Of a stretch of DNA of 55,567 nt, positions 25,065-32,161 are shown one piece after another; within the stretch, counting starts at the first letter, position 1, and every line of letters starts with the position of its first letter. A program made the position numbers and the translations under genes. The notes below the pieces were generated by a model that worked only from the letters and a program-made list of their open reading frames with translations, had not been told where the DNA came from and ran no database searches. Origin of the DNA: Motiliproteus sp. (GTDB lineage Bacteria; Pseudomonadota; Gammaproteobacteria; Pseudomonadales; Balneatricaceae); the NCBI GenBank assembly GCA_026196225.1, contig JAPHRD010000012.1:1-55567 (forward strand). Reading direction: 5' to 3'.

Positions 25065-25585
25065 TCAAGCTGGCTGTATAAATATTCAAGCGTGTCGTTG
25101 TTCTCAATCACTAGATCACCTTCACAGACGGCAACACCACTTTCTGAAGTGTGCCCAGGGTTATCGATCTGATCTGGATCATCCCGCCGAACATGAAGCA
25201 AAAAACCACGACTACGGATAAACTCCGCCTCATTCTCAAAACGGACATCGGGTATCACAAAGCCAGGGTGGTAAGTGTCTTCAGTAAACGATTGCTCCAT
25301 CAGTCGGCCCATTGCCAAAACCCATAGATCAGGGTGTATCAAATTACGCCCCCACTCCGTTCCAATGGTCTGCGCCATATAGCGAGGGGTAACACCATAG
25401 ACAGGATCAATAACCTCCTTCTGATCTCCGTACAGCTGCGCCTGTGATAATCCAATCCCAACCTCAAGCATCTTCTTCAACGGGTCAGCAAAGGAGGTCT
25501 TAACCAACCCATAATGCTTTGTCAGATAATCCGCTGCGGTGTCTTTGCCTGCTCTCGCCGGCCCAGCTATGCCAACTAATCGCAA
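25049..25585 (-). CDS. Deoxynucleoside monophosphate kinase
   Basis: The 178-residue P-loop kinase phosphorylates dNMPs to supply dNTPs for phage replication. GIAGPARAGKDTAADYL (residues 5-21) holds the Walker A loop with Lys14. A nucleoside-binding region with TSFADPLKKML (about 30-40) and a later WVLAMGRLM / VIPDVRFENEAEFI stretch fit the phage dNMP kinase family. Translation starts at TTG 25585, eight bases after a GAGGAG ribosome site that lies inside the preceding small gene. The end overlaps rusA. Confidence 0.9.
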   Translation of the reverse strand: MRLVGIAGPARAGKDTAADYLTKHYGLVKTSFADPLKKMLEVGIGLSQAQLYGDQKEVIDPVYGVTPRYMAQTIGTEWGRNLIHPDLWVLAMGRLMEQSFTEDTYHPGFVIPDVRFENEAEFIRSRGFLLHVRRDDPDQIDNPGHTSESGVAVCEGDLVIENNDTLEYLYSQLEWLLV

Positions 25586-25668
25586 TGTTCACGCTCCTCA
25601 ATCACACACCCAGCTATAAAAAACATCGTTGATAGCCAGAATGCTGTTTTAGCTAAATACCGGCGCAT
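25576..25668 (-). CDS. Tiny lipoprotein-like peptide, 30 residues
   Basis: An ATG at 25668 opens a frame of 30 codons: MRRYLAKTAFWLSTMFFIAG then CVIEEREHCD. The basic start, hydrophobic core and FFIAGC lipobox look like a lipoprotein signal with Cys21 and a ten-residue mature acidic tail. Its stop overlaps the TTG start of the dNMP kinase, and its body carries the GAGGAG ribosome site of that gene. It may be translated mainly to couple expression, or act as a tiny membrane peptide. It is short, so confidence is moderate. Confidence 0.5.
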   Translation of the reverse strand: MRRYLAKTAFWLSTMFFIAGCVIEEREHCD

Positions 25669-26832
25669 TCACTTCACCATCGAAATATCAAAACGGTGGC
25701 GGCTTACTTCGCCGTGATCCTTGTGGTGGACAATGCACATCATGTCCCGCCCTGCTCTGTACCCTTTGGCTGAGTGCCAAGCATCTTTGCCCGCTAGCGT
25801 TCTAAAGGATTCAGTCATCACCCCCGGTAGCTCTTGTGCTTTTCGGTGATGGATATGCCCGACATACCAATAGCGGTGCTTTGTCTCACCCCAGTCCTTT
25901 GGCATATCGGTTGCCATAATTGGGCCTAGTGATTCGTGCTTGGTGTTGTGGCCGTGGGTAATGCCGATCATCACGCTATGAAAGCGGTAGTAGTGAAAAG
26001 GCTTAGGGCTGAGATCTATCGTCACACGAGGGCTGTTTTCATAGAACGCGCTTAGAATCAGCGACAAGGTGTAACTGCTCTGATCGTCATGGTTGCCGAT
26101 CTCATTGATGACGGTGACGCGCTTATGCTTAGCCAAGGCTTTCTCAATGCAATAACGCATGATATGCACCCCCACCCGTAAAACCCTTGACCATCGAGAA
26201 TCAACATCAAGCGTATTGCCTGATCGCCGCGTGGTGTTGTCCATCGTATCAGAGTGGAAGAAGTCACCCAGGTTGGCAATCAATGCCTCATCACTATCGG
26301 GCGCTTTCTCCACCAGGTAATCGATTGCTTGGCGTAGGTCGTGTTCTGCTGTATCACAGTCGAAGTCGTTACCCGTTTCTTCTGCCCAGGCGTACATGCC
26401 AATATGGGGATCGCCCATCGGGTAGACCGCCAATAGCGTTTTGTTCGTGTGCTTGGGTGCCTTGACCGACTTACTGGTGCCGGTGATCTCATCCTTCAGG
26501 GATTCAATAATCTCTTCAGCGACTTTCTGTAGTGATTCCGCTTTGATATTTGTCTTAACCCACTGCAGGCGCTTGGTGCCCTTTTCGTCATACAGTGTGC
26601 TTGTGCCCTTCACCAGATGAGAGTCTGGCGCAGTGTGGATCATGTCGTGCTCTGGTGAATACCCTTGCAGATGTGCCTTGTGGCGAACTGCTTTGAGCGC
26701 CTTATTGACATAGCCCTTGTTGCAATTCAGCTTCTTTGCCGCCTTGCCTTGGCTACCCTCACTGATTATCGCGTCTATGATCTCCGCTTGTCGTTCAGTA
26801 GCGAATTGCTTCAGCTCTGGATCAACACTCAT
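25669..26832 (-). CDS. Metallophosphoesterase with N-terminal HTH
   Basis: The 387-residue protein starts with a helix-turn-helix (ERQAEIIDAIISEGSQGKAAKKL, about 13-35, then GYVNKALKAVR). The catalytic part begins near residue 132 and shows calcineurin-type motifs: GDPHIGM, LGDFFHSD, EIGNHDDQSS, GITHGHN and a final VGHIHHRK. Together these bind two metals. It probably dephosphorylates or cuts nucleic acid in the replication phase. Similar proteins occur in lambdoid early regions. It overlaps the preceding 48-residue gene by three bases (ATGA). Confidence 0.9.
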   Translation of the reverse strand: MSVDPELKQFATERQAEIIDAIISEGSQGKAAKKLNCNKGYVNKALKAVRHKAHLQGYSPEHDMIHTAPDSHLVKGTSTLYDEKGTKRLQWVKTNIKAESLQKVAEEIIESLKDEITGTSKSVKAPKHTNKTLLAVYPMGDPHIGMYAWAEETGNDFDCDTAEHDLRQAIDYLVEKAPDSDEALIANLGDFFHSDTMDNTTRRSGNTLDVDSRWSRVLRVGVHIMRYCIEKALAKHKRVTVINEIGNHDDQSSYTLSLILSAFYENSPRVTIDLSPKPFHYYRFHSVMIGITHGHNTKHESLGPIMATDMPKDWGETKHRYWYVGHIHHRKAQELPGVMTESFRTLAGKDAWHSAKGYRAGRDMMCIVHHKDHGEVSRHRFDISMVK

Positions 26833-26975
26833 ACACCCACACCCTTTTCGCTTTCGCTCGATTGCTTAATCTTCAATCCGCCCTGCCTCAACATCTCTAA
26901 AGCCCTATCACGCGCCCGTTCGGCCGCTTCTCTGCGGGCTGATTTGGCGTAGTAGCGATTGCGTTTTGTCTGCAT
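26829..26975 (-). CDS. Small basic 48-residue protein
   Basis: The frame ATG 26975 to TGA 26829 encodes a very basic helix-forming peptide: MQTKRNRYYAKSARREAAE, then RARDRALEMLRQGGLKIK and a Ser/Glu tail. Arginine and lysine make up about a third of residues, which suggests nucleic-acid contact. It lies four bases after the replication gene stop and overlaps the metallophosphoesterase start (ATGA). Too short for family assignment, but the tight junctions on both sides support it. Confidence 0.65.
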   Translation of the reverse strand: MQTKRNRYYAKSARREAAERARDRALEMLRQGGLKIKQSSESEKGVGV

Positions 26976-26979
26976 GTCA

Positions 26980-28038
26980 TCACCAGCTGGTATCGTTGAT
27001 ATCCATCACTGCAGCCGTCACAGCTGCCCGGTTGTCTGATTTGCTAACTGCTGGAAGCATTTCCCCGTTTGGCTCATCCTCCCAGCGGCGTTGAGATATC
27101 CACCCCTCTGGATAGATCGGAGTCAGCCCACTGGAAGCCCGCACTGGCCGCCGCATCGCTTCAAGCTGCGCCATGCGAATAATCTGGTCTAGCTGGGCTT
27201 GGTTTTCAGTGGGGGATTTGGTCCATTGGATTCTTAACCAGGCATCGATTGCCTTAGCTCGCCCTTTTCGGTAATCAAAGGCGTCCCAGAACTGCTGAAA
27301 GGTTTTGAGTTTGTTGCCGGTCAGCTTTTTGTTCTTCGCAGAGATCCAATCAGGACCATCATCGTCAAGCGTGGCGTCATCGTCAGATGCGCAAATATCT
27401 TCTGGAGTAATCTCTTGAGTATTCTCTGTAGTAATCTCTTGTAACATGGGAATGGAAATTCCCATTTCTGTAACTCGGCTTTCCCCATCTATGTAAATGG
27501 GGGTTGCCTGTTTCTGTAACTCGGCATTGTCTGTTTCTGTAACTGGGGATTGTTGATTTACAGTAGATTGGGATTGCTTAGTTACTGTAGATTGGGGTTC
27601 TTGGTTTACTGTATCTGGCTTTTCCTGTTTACAGACCAGATCACCAATCACGCCATCAGCAAAATCATTATTCCGAATGTAATAGGTCAACCCGCTGCGC
27701 TTATCATGATAGGAGCAGTACAGACACTCAGTATCACCACGCTTAAACTGTTCTTCGGCCTCTTTGAATGCCTTCTTAGAGCGGTAACGAACACCCAGCT
27801 TGTCAAACGCTGTACGGAACTCATCAGGCGAGAACCCAATATCTTCCTGCCAACTATCACCGACCTTGTATGCATCGTGATCACAAGGCTGTAGAAACTT
27901 ATAAAACGAGCCATCAGCTATCGAGAACCAGTATTCAAGCTGCTGCCAGAGAATAGCGGCGGAAATAGACCCAGCTCGCTCACGCAGTGCAGGGTTGTAT
28001 GGGATAGTTTTTGCTGAAATCGCTAGGGAATTATTCAA
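26980..28038 (-). CDS. Phage replication initiator (O-like)
   Basis: The frame reaches GTG 28059, but TTG 28038 is preferred. It lies one base after the stop of the preceding gene, behind a GGAGGG ribosome site. The N-terminal domain of about 125 residues is helical with LREERAGSISAAILW-like and DEFRTAFDKLGVRYR stretches, resembling winged-helix replication domains. A Gln/Ser/Thr-rich linker with 8-residue repeats (STVNQQ and similar) spans about 135-185. The C-terminus has FQQFWDAFDYRKGRAKAIDAWLRI, found in phage replication proteins that recruit the helicase. The linker DNA contains iteron-like repeats. Confidence 0.8.
   Translation of the reverse strand: MNNSLAISAKTIPYNPALRERAGSISAAILWQQLEYWFSIADGSFYKFLQPCDHDAYKVGDSWQEDIGFSPDEFRTAFDKLGVRYRSKKAFKEAEEQFKRGDTECLYCSYHDKRSGLTYYIRNNDFADGVIGDLVCKQEKPDTVNQEPQSTVTKQSQSTVNQQSPVTETDNAELQKQATPIYIDGESRVTEMGISIPMLQEITTENTQEITPEDICASDDDATLDDDGPDWISAKNKKLTGNKLKTFQQFWDAFDYRKGRAKAIDAWLRIQWTKSPTENQAQLDQIIRMAQLEAMRRPVRASSGLTPIYPEGWISQRRWEDEPNGEMLPAVSKSDNRAAVTAAVMDINDTSW
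27465..27640. repeat. Iteron-like repeat array (candidate phage replication origin)
   Basis: About eight imperfect copies of a TTTCTGTAACTGGGG / TTTACTGTAGATTGGGG motif repeat every 23-24 bp: conserved CTGTA-like cores near 27468, 27491, 27514, 27537, 27561, 27585, 27609 and 27632. Two copies, 27511-27525 and 27534-27548, are nearly identical in DNA but lie in different reading frames, so the repetition is not simply a protein repeat. In lambda the origin iterons lie inside gene O, and this array is placed the same way. Confidence 0.65.
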
Positions 28039-28039
28039 T

Positions 28040-28252
28040 TTACACCCCCCTCCCTTCACGCAAGAAATGACGGCGCAGATCTGCTATAACTACGGCCATC
28101 ACAAGGACGGAAGAAATGATTACCAAAGGAATGGCAAGGGCATTGGACGGCATTAAATGCGCTATCAGTGCCCCGACAAAAGCAGTAAGAAGAACCCACT
28201 TTCGATTACTAAGAGACGGAAAGCGCTTCAGGGCTGCCTTTTTAGGAAACAC
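28040..28252 (-). CDS. Small two-helix membrane protein
   Basis: The 70-residue protein has a basic start (PKKAALKRFPSLSNRK) and two hydrophobic segments, WVLLTAFVGALIAHL (about 19-33) and LAIPLVIISSVLVMAVVIA (about 39-57), then a basic tail. It starts at GTG 28252, which overlaps the upstream TAG (TAGTG). Membrane proteins in early operons often interfere with host entry or division functions, but nothing specific can be claimed. The stop is followed after one base by the TTG start of the replication gene. Confidence 0.65.
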   Translation of the reverse strand: MFPKKAALKRFPSLSNRKWVLLTAFVGALIAHLMPSNALAIPLVIISSVLVMAVVIADLRRHFLREGRGV

Positions 28253-28749
28253 TAGCTACCACCCCCAAACACATCAGCCATGAGAGTACGCATGGCTTCC
28301 AGCTTCTTATTTCTTTCCCCTTTCTCGTGAAGCTGCTCCTCTACATCTAGAGCGACGGTCTCGATAGCTCCAGCGAGCGTTTCCATATCGATAGCGAATA
28401 CTCTTACCCGATCGGCGATATCTGAAAGCGAATCAATAGGGCATGCCGCTGCGGCATTCTCGGAGATAACAGGCTGGGCGGGTTCTCTGGTTATAGCGGT
28501 CACCTGCTCCCTTGTTTTTACTTTCAATTGCTGCCACTTCCCTCGCACCATTTCTCTAATCAGCCCAGCTTCCTCAAGACTTTTGAGAACTCCACGGGTT
28601 TTTTTCGAGTCGGTACTGATGTTCTGCCGGACAAGTTCTGAATTAATCTCGGACAATGTCCACGCATCATTCTTAGGAACGCACCCCAATATTTTACGAG
28701 CCAGGCTTGTCAGATTAGCCAGCTTGGAATCAAATTGAACTGGATTCAT
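28252..28749 (-). CDS. Winged-helix early protein
   Basis: The frame is open from 28824, but ATG 28749 has a perfect GGAGG ribosome site and gives a 165-residue product. Residues 1-75 form a winged-helix-like domain (NLTSLARKILGCVPKNDAWT, a recognition helix with TRGVLKSLEEAGLI, wing VRGKWQQL). A Pro/Ala linker follows, then a coiled-coil helix with ETLAGAIETVALDVEEQLHEKG. The protein probably binds DNA as an oligomer and may regulate early transcription or load replication proteins. It overlaps the upstream gene by 20 bases and the downstream one by one base. Confidence 0.75.
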   Translation of the reverse strand: MNPVQFDSKLANLTSLARKILGCVPKNDAWTLSEINSELVRQNISTDSKKTRGVLKSLEEAGLIREMVRGKWQQLKVKTREQVTAITREPAQPVISENAAAACPIDSLSDIADRVRVFAIDMETLAGAIETVALDVEEQLHEKGERNKKLEAMRTLMADVFGGGS

Positions 28750-29056
28750 TTTCCCTCCCTGCATACCAATACTCATGCGCATGAGACTTTCCACGGCGAT
28801 CGTTCTTAATAGTCCACCCATCAAGCTCCGGCAGGTGTGCTTCCAGCATATGAATACTGCTCTGTCTTAATCTGTCGTAATATTCAAGGGACTCTGGAGT
28901 GCTCTTGCAGTAGATCGAGCGGTATGACACGCCAGCCACCGCTTCCAAACAGTGCCGTTTGGCTACTCCGTCTAAATATTGGAATTCGTAATCTCTTGAT
29001 GGGGTCATAATTACGTCCTGTACTTGAGTTGCTGACGGTCTTCGATCTGCTGGCAT
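28730..29056 (-). CDS. Hypothetical early protein, 108 residues
   Basis: No family is recognised. A start at ATG 29008 (MTPSRDYEFQYL, 92 residues) behind AGGACG is as likely as the longer form from 29056, whose first residues overlap the upstream zinc-finger gene. The product has a helix with DRLRQSSIHMLEAHLPELDG and a KNDRRGKSHAHEYWY stretch rich in His and aromatic residues. Two cysteines lie in the middle (KRHCLEA, IYCKS). It could be a small nucleic-acid-binding or inhibitory protein. Located in the early leftward operon. Confidence 0.65.
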   Translation of the reverse strand: MPADRRPSATQVQDVIMTPSRDYEFQYLDGVAKRHCLEAVAGVSYRSIYCKSTPESLEYYDRLRQSSIHMLEAHLPELDGWTIKNDRRGKSHAHEYWYAGRENESSSI

Positions 29057-29211
29057 GGGATACAGATATCCGCACCCGGCCGGGCCTTTCTCTTTATGTT
29101 CGGGATTATTTCGTTACAGCCACCACGACATAAGCGGCGCAGTTCTGGTTTGGCTGTGATGGCTGGCTGATTCATACCTGTCCGTTTGGTCAATTGGGGA
29201 CCAGTGCTCAT
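29011..29211 (-). CDS. DksA/TraR-type C4 zinc-finger protein
   Basis: The 66-residue protein has the four-cysteine finger CRGGC...CIPC (about residues 28-53) with the family's IP-x-RK-ARPGADI spacing between the pairs. The phage and plasmid relatives (TraR-like) bind the RNA polymerase secondary channel and mimic ppGpp with DksA. The N-terminal coiled-coil tip residues are absent here, as in short TraR-like proteins. It would alter host transcription early in infection. Its ATG overlaps the Cro-like stop (ATGA). Confidence 0.85.
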   Translation of the reverse strand: MSTGPQLTKRTGMNQPAITAKPELRRLCRGGCNEIIPNIKRKARPGADICIPCQQIEDRQQLKYRT

Positions 29212-29444
29212 GCGGTTAAACTTCCCCCATCATCTGGATACAGATCCGGGCGAATCTGGTGTCGGGACACCCCCCCGCCGGCCGCCCTCTCGACATCGAT
29301 CACACGCGCAGCAGGGATGCGCCCGGAGGCGCTCCATTGCTGAACAGACTGGGGCTTAATGCCCAATTGGTTGGCGAGAGCTGTTTGTCCTCCGGCTAAT
29401 GAGATAGCCCTCTGAACAGCGCTTTTAATGCTTTTGTTGGTCAT
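29208..29444 (-). CDS. Cro-like repressor (YdaS-type HTH)
   Basis: The 78-residue protein has a compact helix-turn-helix, AVQRAISLAGGQTALANQLG (residues 9-28) with the recognition helix in KPQSVQQWSASGRIPAARV (30-48), matching YdaS/Cro proteins. It is divergent from the CI-like gene and the first gene of the leftward early operon, as expected of Cro. Operator-like dyads lie in the 158-base gap. It would turn down CI and early promoters in the lytic cycle. The recognition helix QSVQQW resembles AVQQW in the CI-like protein, consistent with shared operators. Confidence 0.9.
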   Translation of the reverse strand: MTNKSIKSAVQRAISLAGGQTALANQLGIKPQSVQQWSASGRIPAARVIDVERAAGGGVSRHQIRPDLYPDDGGSLTA

Positions 29445-29475
29445 GGTGATTTCTACGCCTGAATGCAGAGCAATT

Positions 29476-29590
29476 ACAAGTATAACTTACATCACAATGC
29501 GAAGAGGAATCAAGATATTCTTTCATCTCAGACTGTGAGCAATGCAGAAATAAAGTATTTCTTTCAGTGAAAGGAACAAGCAGCGCTTGT
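29476..29590. promoter_or_regulatory. Operator cluster between cro-like and cI-like genes
   Basis: A 15-bp dyad ACAAGC-AGC-GCTTGT at 29576-29590 is perfect in its 6-bp arms. ACAAGT-ATA-ACTTAC at 29476-29490 matches five of six arm positions. Weaker copies sit at 29510-29524 (TCAAGA-TAT-TCTTTC) and 29551-29565. The left site covers a minus-strand TATACT (-10 of the cro promoter), and the right one is 12 bases before the cI ATG. Four sites in one divergent gap fits CI/Cro switching. Confidence 0.7.
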
Positions 29591-29602
29591 AATATTGCGT
29601 AT

Positions 29603-30280
29603 ATGGAAAATGATATAGCGTCCAGAATCACGCATAGGCGGGAATCGATCGGCCTAAGCCAAACCGACATCGCCTCTGCGCTTGATATAACTCCACAAGC
29701 TGTCCAGCAATGGGAGAGCGGAAAAACCACGCCTCGCGGAAAGCGAATGGAAAAACTGGCCGCCCAGCTCCGAACCACTCCGCAGTGGCTTCAATATGGC
29801 ACAGGCTTTATAGAAGACACCAATCACCGATTATCATTCTATGACGACCAGCCTTCTGATATCGTCGAGATCCCTATTTATAACGCCCAACTTGCCGCAG
29901 GATCTGGCGTTTGGGCCACTGATGAAAACATAATAGGCACTATGTCATTTCCAAGGTCATGGATTACCGCAAATGGGCTGCCAATGGCTGGCTTAGCAAT
30001 AGCTGAAGCCTCCGGAGATAGCATGCATCCCTCTATTAAGGATGGGGATACCCTGCTGATAGATACTAATCAGAAGAAACCTTCCTCTGGACAGGTGTTT
30101 GCATTCGCTAATGGCGACGCAGAACTACGCGTAAAACGCCTATCAAAGCGCATGGACGGCATGTGGGTTATCCGGTCGGATAACTCTGACCCTGCTTATA
30201 TGGATGAAACTATAAGCCCTCAAGACGTTCAAACCCTCCATATCATCGGGCGCGTAGTTAAAGTTATCGGCAATATTTAA
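29603..30280 (+). CDS. CI-like repressor, HTH plus LexA/S24 peptidase domain
   Basis: The lysogeny repressor, 225 residues. The N-terminal HTH is ITHRRESIGLSQTDIASALD (about 9-28) then ITPQAVQQWESG. The C-terminal S24 domain begins with a conserved segment PIYNAQLAAGSGVWA containing the Ala-Gly cleavage region. Catalytic Ser lies in EASGDSMHPSIKDGD and Lys in DAELRVKRL. RecA-driven self-cleavage after DNA damage is expected. An upstream GTG at 29567 is in frame, but ATG 29603 is at the normal HTH start. The message may be leaderless, since no ribosome site is evident. Confidence 0.95.
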   Translation: MENDIASRITHRRESIGLSQTDIASALDITPQAVQQWESGKTTPRGKRMEKLAAQLRTTPQWLQYGTGFIEDTNHRLSFYDDQPSDIVEIPIYNAQLAAGSGVWATDENIIGTMSFPRSWITANGLPMAGLAIAEASGDSMHPSIKDGDTLLIDTNQKKPSSGQVFAFANGDAELRVKRLSKRMDGMWVIRSDNSDPAYMDETISPQDVQTLHIIGRVVKVIGNI

Positions 30281-30352
30281 CAGTCTACGTGTCAGACCAT
30301 ATACGACTATTTAGATTTGCAATTAACAACATACGGTCATAGCATGACTATG

Positions 30353-30376
30353 TAAGCGCCCGTTACTGGGTGCTTT
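30353..30376 (+). terminator. Possible terminator after the repressor gene
   Basis: AGCGCCC and GGGTGCT pair (with one G-T) around a short loop and are followed by TTTATT on the plus strand, 70 bases after the repressor stop. Confidence 0.5.
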
Positions 30377-30472
30377 ATTCTGATCAACACTCAACAATTA
30401 ACGCTATGGAGATTAACATGTCTACTCGTAAATCTGAGGAGTGGGGAGATTAACGCAACTAGCTCGGCGGTA

Positions 30473-31009
30473 ATGTCTGTTGCCGCCACACACCCCGTCA
30501 CGCACCAATACCTCATCCCAGCTCTGATTACAGGAACCTTTATACTAGTTTCAGCTATAATTGGTGCGTGGATGGCTGGCAAGACCATAAAAACTAACCG
30601 TCGCCTCGCTCGAACAAGAGCAACCATCGACATCATACTGAAAACCGAAGACGAACCTCATTATCAGGAAATTAAAGCCATCTATCTTGAGGTGCGCGAC
30701 GGGCCAGGACTAGCGACGATAAATGACGCTAAAACACATGCCGCCCACCGAGAGCGGCAGGCAGTACAGTCGTTTTTGAGTCATTATGAACTGATGAGTA
30801 TTGGCATTAGTAAGCAAATTCTTGACGAGCATATCTACCACGAGTGGAAACGTCAGCAGTTAGTGAGTCACTGGAACGACGCAAAAGAACTAATATTCGC
30901 CGCCAGAGCCCGCACCAACAACGAAAGGATCCTTAATAATTTCGAAAAAATGGCCACAGCGTGGGAATCCGGAAAATTCATTACCAATCACCATGCCGAC
31001 AAAGAATAA
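30473..31009 (+). CDS. DUF4760-like membrane protein (candidate lysogenic conversion gene)
   Basis: The 178-residue protein has one N-terminal membrane helix (YLIPALITGTFILVSAIIGAWMA, in parts, about 13-35) followed by a charged helix NRRLARTRATIDIILKTEDE and a helical cytoplasmic domain, the pattern of DUF4760. Its place beside the repressor, transcribed in the same direction, is typical of genes expressed in the lysogen. Such genes often exclude other phages. Function is not established. The ATG at 30473 lacks a strong ribosome site. An 11-codon leader peptide frame at 30418-30453 precedes it and may be involved. Confidence 0.7.
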   Translation: MSVAATHPVTHQYLIPALITGTFILVSAIIGAWMAGKTIKTNRRLARTRATIDIILKTEDEPHYQEIKAIYLEVRDGPGLATINDAKTHAAHRERQAVQSFLSHYELMSIGISKQILDEHIYHEWKRQQLVSHWNDAKELIFAARARTNNERILNNFEKMATAWESGKFITNHHADKE

Positions 31010-31011
31010 GC

Positions 31012-31025
31012 CCGCTATAGCGGGA
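31012..31025. terminator. Dyad between convergent accessory genes
   Basis: CCCGCTATAGCGGG is a perfect 14-bp palindrome lying between the stop of the DUF4760-like gene and the convergent secreted-protein gene. It can form a hairpin on either strand, with weak T-rich sequence after it on the plus strand (ATCATTTATCTC). Confidence 0.45.
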
Positions 31026-31036
31026 TCATTTATCTC

Positions 31037-31318
31037 TTAATGCCGCGTCCATTCCATCTCTGTGATCTCGTTCTTGAAAATCTTAACTGTCCACTGCCGA
31101 TCACCCTGGTAGTACGTCCAAGTCTCCTCAACACAGGTGCTCCGTTTCTTCCGATCACACCAACGATTCACAAAAGACTTGGTTAACGGACTACCCATAT
31201 AACGAACAAGCTTACCAACAGAATCCCCCTCGCGGATCGTCTGACCGTCCACCTGAATACTTCTGGCGCTGGCCAACAGAGGGAGTACTGATAGAACAAC
31301 GACTAACAACATTTTCAT
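31037..31318 (-). CDS. Small secreted DUF2845-like protein
   Basis: The start is ATG 31318, one codon after a possible TTG. The 93-residue product has a signal peptide (MKMLLVVVLSVLPLLASA) and a mature part that resembles DUF2845: IREGDSVGKLVRYMGSP, a pair of cysteines (WCDRKKRSTC), then TWTYYQGDRQWTVKIFKNEIT (in parts) where WxY is characteristic. It would be periplasmic with one disulfide. It is on the leftward strand in the accessory region and is probably expressed separately from the early operon. Confidence 0.75.
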   Translation of the reverse strand: MKMLLVVVLSVLPLLASARSIQVDGQTIREGDSVGKLVRYMGSPLTKSFVNRWCDRKKRSTCVEETWTYYQGDRQWTVKIFKNEITEMEWTRH

Positions 31319-31360
31319 CAAACATTCCTTTGCGTTGGATAATCCATAACAAAGCCAGAT

Positions 31361-32014
31361 CTAAACGAGTCCAATCTCTTTAGCCCAGCGCTCTTCACTG
31401 ATGATATTCAAATCCTGACCTTCTTCTCGCAATAGCATGGCATGCTGGATCTTCCTCCCCCACGGGGCGTGAGCCCAATCCCTACTGCCACAAGTCCCTA
31501 TCACAACATACCTAGTCTTTTTAGTAGGCTTTCGTTGCACATACCCTCCACGGGATAAGACTTCAGCCTCACACTCCTTACGCGTTCCCGATGCGAACTT
31601 CCCTGTCAAAACGAAATGCTGTTCAGAAAAGAGAATATCCTCTTCCGGCTCATTCAAAGGCAGTACTGTTGCACTCTGATCAACCAACACCTCCCCCGTC
31701 TGCGTGTTAATGCTTTCCAGGCGGTCGCCGGTGATATCCTGAAGCAAAGTGAGTAGTTCAGCCGCCTCATCAGAATCCAGGACACCATCTTCTAAAACCT
31801 GCTTAAGGCGGGGATACAAAACGCTAACAGGCCAGTGGTCAGCCACCTCTTGGTGATCGTGAATCCAGCGGATAAGAAACTCGGCTTCTTGCTGCGTGAC
31901 TTCATTATCAATCAACACCCCTTTACAGAGGCCAATTAATTCGTTCAGATCACGAGTGACATTTCGGGCGGAATTAAAGCGGGCCGTTACTGGCTGTCCG
32001 TGTCCATCAAGCAT
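31361..32014 (-). CDS. BRCT-domain protein with TerB-like helical domain
   Basis: ATG 32014 follows a GGAGA ribosome site and gives 217 residues. Residues about 10-95 are helical, with LIGLCKGVLIDNEVTQQEAE and a second acidic VLEDGVLDSDEAAELLTLL, like a TerB-type domain. Residues about 125-210 form a BRCT domain: EQHFVLTGKFASGTRKEC, a GGYVQRKPTKKTRYVVIG stretch, and the conserved Trp near the end (RWAKEIGLV). BRCT domains bind phosphopeptides or DNA ends. It faces the rightward operon across the second operator cluster. Confidence 0.85.
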   Translation of the reverse strand: MLDGHGQPVTARFNSARNVTRDLNELIGLCKGVLIDNEVTQQEAEFLIRWIHDHQEVADHWPVSVLYPRLKQVLEDGVLDSDEAAELLTLLQDITGDRLESINTQTGEVLVDQSATVLPLNEPEEDILFSEQHFVLTGKFASGTRKECEAEVLSRGGYVQRKPTKKTRYVVIGTCGSRDWAHAPWGRKIQHAMLLREEGQDLNIISEERWAKEIGLV

Positions 32015-32070
32015 ATCAGTCTCCTTTTCGATACCTCTCTGAATATAGCAAACAGTCACCCCCTAAACAT

Positions 32071-32130
32071 ACAAGATATACTTTAATCCCAAATACAAGT
32101 TTGGCTTGACTTGTTTAAAGCGTTTCTTGT
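32071..32130. promoter_or_regulatory. Second operator cluster and rightward promoter region
   Basis: ACAAGA-TAT-ACTTTA (32071-32085), ACAAGT-TTG-GCTTGA (32095-32109) and TAAAGC-GTT-TCTTGT (32116-32130) have the same 15-bp format as the dyads between cro and cI. The middle copy overlaps a TTGACT -35-like element (32106-32111), with weak -10 candidates after it. The same repressor probably controls both divergent genes here. Confidence 0.6.
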
Positions 32131-32161
32131 AATCTGTATACATCATTAGGAGGGAATCGAC

